Shown here: positions 1-5,501 of the stretch, one piece after another
How positions within the stretch are numbered: the first letter of the stretch is position 1
How the letters are laid out: the number at the start of each line of letters is the position of its first letter
NCBI GenBank assembly: GCA_013816685.1
Contig: JACDDX010000135.1
Location: forward strand, 1-5,501
Reading direction: 5' to 3'
DNA: 5,501 bases
From: Gemmatimonadales bacterium
GTDB lineage: Bacteria; Gemmatimonadota; Gemmatimonadetes; Gemmatimonadales; GWC2-71-9
Made by a program: the position numbers and the translations under genes
Notes under the pieces: generated by a model
Databases searched by the model: none
What the model was told of the DNA's origin: nothing
Seen by the model: the letters and a program-made list of their open reading frames with translations, nothing else

Positions 1-51
1 GCACTACCCGGCGCGCGCCGCGCCCTCGATCTCTCTCCTGCTGGAGTCCGC
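1..51 (+). other. Leader upstream of prfB; no upstream gene end visible
   Basis: This 51-base stretch precedes the prfB start. It contains a GC-rich alternating purine/pyrimidine run (about 11-24) and the prfB ribosome-binding site. None of the three forward frames has a stop codon within it, so the end of a preceding co-directional gene cannot be placed here. No convincing -10/-35 promoter pair is seen. It may be the end of an intergenic region, or part of an upstream gene overlapping the start of prfB; the sequence does not decide between these. Confidence 0.4.
43..46 (+). promoter_or_regulatory. Ribosome-binding site of prfB (GGAG)
   Basis: GGAG lies five bases before the ATG at 52, a standard Shine-Dalgarno position. 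It supports 52 as the true start. That start lies in the frame that runs into TGA at 118, and the main RF2 frame is reached only by frameshifting. Confidence 0.7.
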
Positions 52-1156
52 ATGTCAGATCTGTCCGAGCGGCTCGACCGCATCTCCGATCGCGTCACCG
101 AACTTCGAGACTTTCTTTGACCTGACGAGCAAGGCGGACCGGCTGCGCGCCCTCGAAGACCGGCAGAGCAAGCCGGAGTTCTGGTCCAATCAGGAGGCGG
201 CGCGCGTCGCCGTGCAGGAGCTCAAGGGTCTGAAGGCCTGGGTGGCGCCGTACGAGTCGCTGGTCGGTCGCCTCGACAGCGCCCGGGAAATGGCGGAGCT
301 GCTCGTGCTCGACCACGACGCGGGCATGACCACCGACCTCGACCGCGAGGCGGAGGAGCTGGAGCAGGAGCTGGGGCGTTTCGAGCTCCAGGCCATGCTG
401 CAGGGGCCGGACGACCGCCGGGGTGCCATCGTGACGATCCACCCCGGCGCAGGTGGCACCGAGTCGCAGGACTGGGCCGAGATGCTCATGCGGATGTACG
501 TGCGCTGGGCGGAGCGGAAGGGCTTCACGGCGAGGATCCTCGACCTGCTGCCGGGCGAGGAAGCCGGAATCAAGTCGGTCACGATCGAGGTGCTGGGCGA
601 GTATGCCTACGGGTACCTCAAGGCCGAGAAAGGTGTGCACCGGCTGGTGCGCATCTCTCCCTATGATTCGCAGGCACGCCGGCACACCTCCTTCGCCTCG
701 TTGTTCGTATATCCTGACATCGACGATACGATCGAGATCGATCTGCGGGAAGAAGACATCCGGATGGACGTCTTCCGGGCGTCAGGAGCCGGGGGCCAGC
801 ATGTCAACAAGACCTCCTCGGCGGTCCGTCTGACGCACGAACCGACGGGGCTCGTCGTATCGTGTCAGCAGGAGCGCAGTCAGACCAAGAACCGGGCGAC
901 GGCGATGAAGATGCTCCGGGCGGCGCTGTATCAGCGGAAACTGGAGGAGCAGGAGGCGGCCCGCGCGCTCGTCGAGGCCACCAAAACGGACAATTCTTGG
1001 GGAAACCAGATCCGCTCGTACGTCTTTCAACCCTACACCATGGTCAACGACCACCGCACGGAGGTGAAGGTCGGCGATGTGCAACGCGTCATGGATGGCG
1101 ATCTCGACGCATTCATCGAGGCATTTCTGAAACGGTTCGGCGGCAAGGCCGCGTGA
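52..1156 (+). CDS. prfB: Peptide chain release factor 2 (RF2), with programmed +1 frameshift
   Basis: RF2 recognises UGA and UAA stop codons on the ribosome and triggers peptidyl-tRNA hydrolysis. The gene reads 22 codons from ATG 52 (MSDLSERLDR...), meets an in-frame TGA at 118-120, and continues in the +1 frame from GAC at 119 to the TGA at 1154-1156. The joined product is 367 residues, close to the 365 of E. coli RF2. The N-terminal helical domain spans roughly residues 1-110. The release-factor signature HPGAGGTESQDW follows. The stop-codon-recognition tripeptide is at residues 202-204, here Ser-Pro-Tyr rather than the usual Ser-Pro-Phe. The catalytic GGQ is at residues 247-249 in the context SGAGGQHVNK. 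An internal ATG at 212 gives a long uninterrupted frame but would lose the conserved N-terminus, so it is not the start. lysS follows with a 4-base overlap. Confidence 0.96.
115..121 (+). promoter_or_regulatory. Programmed +1 ribosomal frameshift site (CTTTGAC) in prfB
   Basis: CTT at 115-117 is in frame with ATG 52 and is followed directly by TGA (118-120) and C (121). This is the classical RF2 autoregulation heptamer. When RF2 is scarce, the ribosome pauses at the poorly terminating TGAC, tRNA-Leu slips from CTT to TTT, and reading continues as GAC CTG ACG, giving the conserved sequence LDLTSKADRL. When RF2 is plentiful, a 22-residue peptide is released instead. The stimulatory Shine-Dalgarno-like element, AGGGGG three bases before CTT in E. 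coli, is here only CGAGAC (106-111) followed by TTT, so the match to the anti-SD is weak. The shift itself is required by the protein homology on both sides. Confidence 0.93.
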
Positions 1157-2682
1157 GCGCGGAGCGCGCAAGCGCGGAGGACGAGCGCTCCTACGTCGAG
1201 ACGGCGCGGCGGGAGAACCGGGCCGCGGTAGAGGCGCTGGGCGTACCGGCGTTCGCCTACCGGTTCGAGCGCAGTCACACCTCCGCCGAAGCGCTGGCAC
1301 TCTACGACGACGCGATGGGCGAGGAGGGCCCGGAAGTGGTGGTGGCCGGCCGCCTCGTGTCCTGGCGCCCGAAGGGCAAGGTCGCCTTCGGGCATCTCGA
1401 GGATACGGCCGGGCAGATCCAGATCTATATCAAACGCGACGATCTGCCGCTCGCCTGGCCGCTGGTCAACCTGCTGGATCTGGACGATTACATCGGGGTC
1501 ACCGGCCGGGTCTTTCGCACCCGTGCAGGGGAAATCACCATCCGGACCTCGGCCGTCGCACTGCTGGCCAAGTCGCTGCGACCCCTTCCGCGGGGCAAGA
1601 CGGTGACGGACCCTGAGGGTCGCACGCAGGTCTTCGGCGGGCTCACGGATCCGGAGGTGCGCTTTCGCCAGCGCTACGCCGACCTGGCCGTGCACCCCGA
1701 GGTACGCGACATCTTCCGGCTCCGCGCCCGGACTGTGGGGTACATCCGCCGGTTCCTCGACGACCGGCAATTCCTCGAAGTCGAGACGCCGGTGCTGCAG
1801 CCGCTCTATGGCGGCGCCGCGGCGCGGCCGTTCGTCACCCACCATAACGCCCTGGATACCCGCCTGTACCTGCGCATTGCCGACGAGCTCTACCTCAAGC
1901 GGCTGCTGGTCGGTGGCTTCGAGCGGGTCTACGAGATCGGTCACGACTTCCGCAACGAGGGGATGGATCGCACGCACAATCCCGAGTTCACCATGCTGGA
2001 GCTGTATCAGGCCTATGCGGATTACGAGGACATGATGCGGCTCACGGAGGAGCTGCTCAGCGGACTGGTCCAGCACTGCACCGGAGGCCACGCGCTCGAG
2101 CGCGGAGGCGTGACGCTGGATTTCACGCCGCCCTTCGCCCGCGTCGACTTCGTGGAGGGGATCCGCGCACGCTCCGCGCTCGACGTCCGCTCCGCGTCCG
2201 ACCCGGAGATGCGTGACGCATTGCGCCGGACGGGGTCCGAGGCTGCCGACCTGGGCACGCTGTCGGGTGGCAAGCTCCAGGACGAAGTGTTCAAGCAGTT
2301 CCTGGAGCCGCACCTGCTGCAGCCGACGTTCGTGCTCGACTACCCGAAACCGCTCTCGCCGCTGGCCAGGGAGCATCGATCCGACCCGTCCCTCACCGAG
2401 CGTTTCGAGTTGTTCGTCGGGGGGCGGGAGCTGGTCAACGCCTTCAGCGAGCTGAACGACCCAGACGAGCAGCGCCGCCGCTTCGAGGAGCAGGTCCGCC
2501 AGCGCGCCGCCGGCGACGACGAGGCGCACGCCTTCGACGCCGATTACATCCGGGCGCTCGAGTACGGCATGCCGCCGACGGGCGGACTCGGCATGGGCAT
2601 CGACCGTCTGATCATGACGCTGGCGGGCCAGGAGTCGATCCGCGAAGTGATCCTGTTTCCCGCCATGCGTCCGGAGAGCTGA
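1153..2682 (+). CDS. lysS: Lysine--tRNA ligase, class II
   Basis: LysRS activates lysine with ATP and charges tRNA-Lys in the cytoplasm. The frame is open upstream into prfB, but homology begins only after 1153, so the GTG at 1153 is chosen. It overlaps the prfB stop (GTGA) and has AAGG at 1145-1148. The product is 509 residues, close to 505 in E. coli. An N-terminal OB-fold anticodon-binding domain (about residues 61-140, VVVAGRLVSW...) precedes the class II core. Motif 1 lies near residues 207-216 (FLEVETP), followed by GGAAARPFVTHHNALD. Motif 2 starts at F266 (FRNEG, then THNPEFTMLELY). Motif 3 is G480-R485 (GMGIDR), and the C-terminus ends VILFPAMRPES. GGRELVNAFSELND is also typical of LysRS. 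About 12 extra residues lie at 147-162 compared with E. coli. Translation is probably coupled to prfB. Confidence 0.96.
   Translation: MSAERASAEDERSYVETARRENRAAVEALGVPAFAYRFERSHTSAEALALYDDAMGEEGPEVVVAGRLVSWRPKGKVAFGHLEDTAGQIQIYIKRDDLPLAWPLVNLLDLDDYIGVTGRVFRTRAGEITIRTSAVALLAKSLRPLPRGKTVTDPEGRTQVFGGLTDPEVRFRQRYADLAVHPEVRDIFRLRARTVGYIRRFLDDRQFLEVETPVLQPLYGGAAARPFVTHHNALDTRLYLRIADELYLKRLLVGGFERVYEIGHDFRNEGMDRTHNPEFTMLELYQAYADYEDMMRLTEELLSGLVQHCTGGHALERGGVTLDFTPPFARVDFVEGIRARSALDVRSASDPEMRDALRRTGSEAADLGTLSGGKLQDEVFKQFLEPHLLQPTFVLDYPKPLSPLAREHRSDPSLTERFELFVGGRELVNAFSELNDPDEQRRRFEEQVRQRAAGDDEAHAFDADYIRALEYGMPPTGGLGMGIDRLIMTLAGQESIREVILFPAMRPES
2673..2678 (+). promoter_or_regulatory. Ribosome-binding site of the Lol permease gene (GGAGAG)
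   Basis: GGAGAG lies within the last codons of lysS, five bases before the ATG at 2684. It supports that start, which comes one base after the lysS TGA. Confidence 0.65.
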
Positions 2683-2683
2683 G

Positions 2684-3954
2684 ATGGCCACCCGCCGGTT
2701 CGGCCTGCCCACCGCGCTCGAGTGGCGCCTGGCACGACGATATCTCCGGAGCCGGCGCTCGTCCCGCGCCGCCTCGCTCAACACGGTGATTTCGACCGGC
2801 GGTGTGGCAGTCGGCGTCACCGCGCTGATCGTCGTGCTCGGCGTCATGAACGGACTTCGAAACGATCTTCGCGAGCGCATCCTCGTGGCCAACCCGCACC
2901 TCCGCGTGCTGACCTACGGCGCCGGACTCCGGGTGGACGACTGGCGCAAGGTCCTCGCCGAGGTGCGGAAGCAGCCCGGTGTAGTGACGGCCGCGCCCGA
3001 GGTCATCAGCCAGGCCGGCATCACGGCCGGCGAGGACTACGGGGAGGGGGTGAATCTGCTCGGCTTCGATCCCGACACGGGACGGCACGCCGTGACTTCA
3101 CTGCCGCAGTCGGTCACCAAAGGCGACCTCTCCTTCAAGACCGACAAACCGGGCATCGACGGTGGCCTTCTGCTGGGGAACCGCCTCGCGTCCCGGCTCG
3201 GCGTGTACCCAGGCGACATCGTCACGCTGGTGCCCGTGACCCAGTCGAAGGTCAACGCCGCGCTCGGGGTCGCCGTCCCGCGCTTCTGGAAATTCGAGGT
3301 CACCGGACTCTTCAACACTGGAATGTTTCAGTACGACAATCAGTTCGTGGTCATGTCGCGCCAGACCGCTCAGCGCTTCACCGGACTGGGCGAGGCGGTC
3401 TCGGGGATCGCCGTGCGGCTGGTGGATCCCGACCGTGCACCGGAGATCGGCGCTGCGCTGGAGAAGCGGCTCGGGTACCCCTACCGGGCGTTGGACTGGC
3501 AGACCCAGAACTCGAGCCTGTTCAGCGCGCTCCAGCTCGAGAAGCTGGCGATGGGACTCGTTATTTTCTTTATCATGGTGGTCGCGGCTTTCAACATCGT
3601 CGGGACGCTGATCATGGTCGTCACCGACAAGACCAAGGAGATCGGAATTCTCCGCGCGATGGGGCTGACGTCCTCGGCAGTCGCCCGGGTATTTCTCATC
3701 CAGGGCGCGGTCATCGGCCTCCTGGGCACCGCACTCGGCCTGCTGTTCGGGCTGACGATCGCGTATGTCGTGGATGAGTCCGGCTGGGTGCGGATCAATC
3801 CGGCGGTGTATTTCATCGATCATCTGCCGGTGCACACGCAACTGTCGGACGTGGTGCTCGTGGTCGTCGCGAGTCTGGCGATCGCCATTCTCGCGACGGT
3901 GTATCCTTCGCGTTCGGCCGCCGGCCTCACGCCGGTCGAGGCGATCCGACACGA

Positions 3955-3958
<4 letters not shown>
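2684..3958 (+). CDS. lolC: Lipoprotein-releasing ABC transporter permease, LolC/LolE family
   Basis: This is an inner-membrane subunit of the Lol transporter, which extracts lipoproteins from the inner membrane and passes them to a periplasmic carrier. The 424-residue product has the family layout. A short basic N-terminus leads to TM1 at about 36-57 (VAVGVTALIVVLGVMNG), then a periplasmic domain of some 230 residues. TM2 (about 289-313), TM3 (about 336-362) and TM4 (about 388-407) make up the FtsX-like C-terminal part. The segment WQTQNSSLFSALQLEK before TM2 resembles the equivalent LolC/LolE segment. KTKEIGILRAMGLT (residues 316-329) is the cytoplasmic coupling region that contacts the ATPase. 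The C-terminus PSRSAAGLTPVEAIRHE is also characteristic. Only one permease gene is present, so it may act as a homodimer (LolF-like) unless a partner lies elsewhere. The C/E assignment is therefore approximate. It overlaps lolD by four bases. Confidence 0.9.
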
Positions 3959-4655
<697 letters not shown>

Positions 4656-4656
<1 letters not shown>

Positions 4657-5153
4657 TGTCGTGCGAACAGTGCCACGAGCGGGAAGCCGTGATTCACCTG
4701 ACCCAGATCGTCAACGAGCAGGTGACGACCCTCCACCTGTGCGAACGCTGCGCGGCTGAGAAGGGCGTGGAGAGCCCGGCGTCGGTGGCCAAGACTCCGC
4801 TGGGGACCTTTCTCGCGGCCATGGGGAAGGGTCTGCCCGAATCCACACCGCTCGCGCGCACGGCGGACGTCTGCGGTCGCTGCGGCGCGACGCTGCAGGA
4901 TTTCCGGGAGAGCGGGCGGCTCGGGTGCCCCGAGTGCTACCACGCGTTCGAGGCGCCGCTGCGCGATCTCTTACGCCGGCTCCATGGCTCGACCCATCAC
5001 GTCGGCGAGCGCTACGCCGATCAGGGCGCCGCCCCAGTGCCGGCGGAGGATCGCGGCGCGGCCGACATTCGCGAGCAGCTCCGGCTGGCTGTCGAAACCG
5101 AGAATTTCGAGCTTGCCGCCGAGCTGCGTGACCGACTACGTGTGCTGGAGTAG
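4656..5153 (+). CDS. mcsA: McsA, zinc-binding activator of protein-arginine kinase McsB
   Basis: In Firmicutes, McsA binds McsB and stimulates its protein-arginine kinase activity in the Clp quality-control pathway. The 165-residue product carries four CxxC pairs: C3/C6 and C29/C32 in the N-terminal module (MSCEQCHEREAVIHLTQI...LHLCERC), and C73/C76 and C91/C94 in the second (DVCGRCG...LGCPECY). These are expected to bind two metal ions. HGSTHHVG (110-117) follows the second module, as in known McsA proteins. A UVR motif ends the protein (about 137-165, IREQLRLAVETENFELAAELRDRLRVLE), so automatic annotation may call it a UvrB/UvrC-motif protein. At 165 residues it is somewhat shorter than Bacillus McsA (about 185). 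The ATG shares its A with the lolD stop (TGATG), and the nearest GGAG (4641-4644) is 11 bases upstream, suggesting coupled translation. mcsB directly downstream strengthens the call. Confidence 0.92.
5147..5150 (+). promoter_or_regulatory. Ribosome-binding site of mcsB (GGAG)
   Basis: GGAG in the last codons of mcsA is six bases before the ATG at 5157. It is better placed than the sites of lolD and mcsA, and supports that start. Confidence 0.65.
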
Positions 5154-5156
5154 CCG

Positions 5157-5501
5157 ATGATCGATCTGAGTCTGCTGGCCGACGGAGGAGTGGGATGGCT
5201 GGAGGCGAGCGGCCCGTCCAACCACCTCGTGCTCTCCACCCGGATTCGCCTCGCCCGGAACCTTCGCGACCGGGTCTTCCAGATCAGAAATGCCGAGTCG
5301 GAGCGGGAACAGGTGCTCGAGCTGGTCGAGCAGGCGACCCGGGAGAGTGTGTCGCTGCGGCGGGCGATCAAGTTCCGGCTCGACCGGCTGGATCGCACCG
5401 ACCGGCAGGTGCTGCACGAGCGTCATCTGGTGAGCAAGGAGCTGGCGGGGCTGGATCCCGAAGGCCGGGTCCGCTCCGGGGCCACGGTGCTGATCCAGGA
5501 C
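5157..5501 (+). CDS. mcsB: Protein-arginine kinase McsB, N-terminal part (cut by window end)
   Basis: McsB phosphorylates arginine residues on proteins; in Bacillus, phosphoarginine targets substrates to ClpCP for degradation. Only the first 115 codons are present, about a third of a normal 350-360-residue McsB, and the frame stays open to the last base. The visible part has W14 followed by GPSNHLVLSTRIRLARNL, matching the phosphagen-kinase-like N-terminal motif (IVLSSRIRLARNL in Bacillus McsB). Serine becomes threonine at the second position of the SSR, while the nucleotide-binding arginines are kept. Further on, DRQVLHERHLVSKELAG matches the Bacillus stretch around LVEKHLISPHLA. The catalytic core and phosphoarginine-binding site lie beyond the edge, so activity cannot be judged. 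It starts three bases after the mcsA stop. Confidence 0.92.
   Translation, partial: MIDLSLLADGGVGWLEASGPSNHLVLSTRIRLARNLRDRVFQIRNAESEREQVLELVEQATRESVSLRRAIKFRLDRLDRTDRQVLHERHLVSKELAGLDPEGRVRSGATVLIQD

Noticed and set aside
11..24. GCGCGCGCCGCGCC run as a possible regulatory palindrome or Z-DNA element
   Set aside because: It is short and common in GC-rich genomes, with no flanking promoter or repeat copy in the window.
862..1152. LysRS N-terminal extension upstream to 862
   Set aside because: The frame is open only because the DNA is GC-rich and overlaps the conserved end of prfB. The translated extension is low-complexity and unlike LysRS, while GTG 1153 gives the normal length.
212..1156. 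RF2 starting at the internal ATG 212 without a frameshift
   Set aside because: It would lack the conserved N-terminal residues. The frame from ATG 52, with a good RBS, joins it through an exact CTTTGAC site, and homology is continuous across the join.
1033..2892. Long minus-strand open frame of about 619 codons opposite lysS
   Set aside because: It is antisense to a clearly conserved gene, has His/Arg-rich composition with no recognisable domain, and is typical of open shadow frames in GC-rich coding DNA.
2722..3777. Plus-strand open frame of about 351 codons overlapping the Lol permease
   Set aside because: It is extremely Arg/Gly/His-rich with no motif, and lies in the +1 frame of a well-supported permease; an out-of-frame shadow.
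4971..4973. Rare TTA leucine codon in mcsA as a possible translational switch
   Set aside because: TTA-based regulation is known from Streptomyces. Nothing else here suggests that group, and one codon is not evidence.

Overview
This GC-rich window (about two thirds G+C by eye) is a tightly packed stretch of a bacterial chromosome. Six genes, all on the + strand, are separated by at most three bases or overlap by one to four: prfB (release factor 2, read through a programmed +1 frameshift), lysS (class II lysyl-tRNA synthetase), a LolC/LolE-family permease, lolD (its ATPase), mcsA (zinc-binding activator of the arginine kinase) and the first 115 codons of mcsB (protein-arginine kinase). No minus-strand gene, RNA gene, mobile element, CRISPR array or terminator could be supported.

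The Lol transporter pair implies a diderm bacterium with outer-membrane lipoproteins. McsA/McsB is best known from Firmicutes, which are mostly monoderm, so a GC-rich diderm carrying both points to a phylum such as Gemmatimonadota, with some deltaproteobacterial lineages as an alternative. A roughly 12-residue insertion in LysRS just before the catalytic core recalls LysRS of Bacteroidota/FCB-type bacteria and mildly favours Gemmatimonadota. This placement is inference; no 16S or other marker is present.

Layout: 1-51 is a short leader with a GGAG ribosome-binding site. prfB covers 52-1156 with the CTTTGAC shift site at 115-121. lysS covers 1153-2682, starting at a GTG inside a GTGA overlap with prfB. 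The Lol permease covers 2684-3958, lolD 3955-4656 (ATGA overlap), mcsA 4656-5153 (TGATG overlap), and mcsB runs from 5157 off the right edge.

The first two genes serve translation (termination and tRNA charging). The middle two form an inner-membrane complex that extracts lipoproteins for delivery to the outer membrane. The last two start a protein quality-control module in which arginine phosphorylation marks proteins for Clp proteolysis; a clpC-like gene just beyond the right edge is expected but not seen. The spacing suggests one transcript with translational coupling. I found no new biological system here. The points most worth a second look are the frameshift site with a weak stimulator, the Lol-Mcs gene order, and a SPF-to-SPY change in the RF2 stop-codon-recognition tripeptide.
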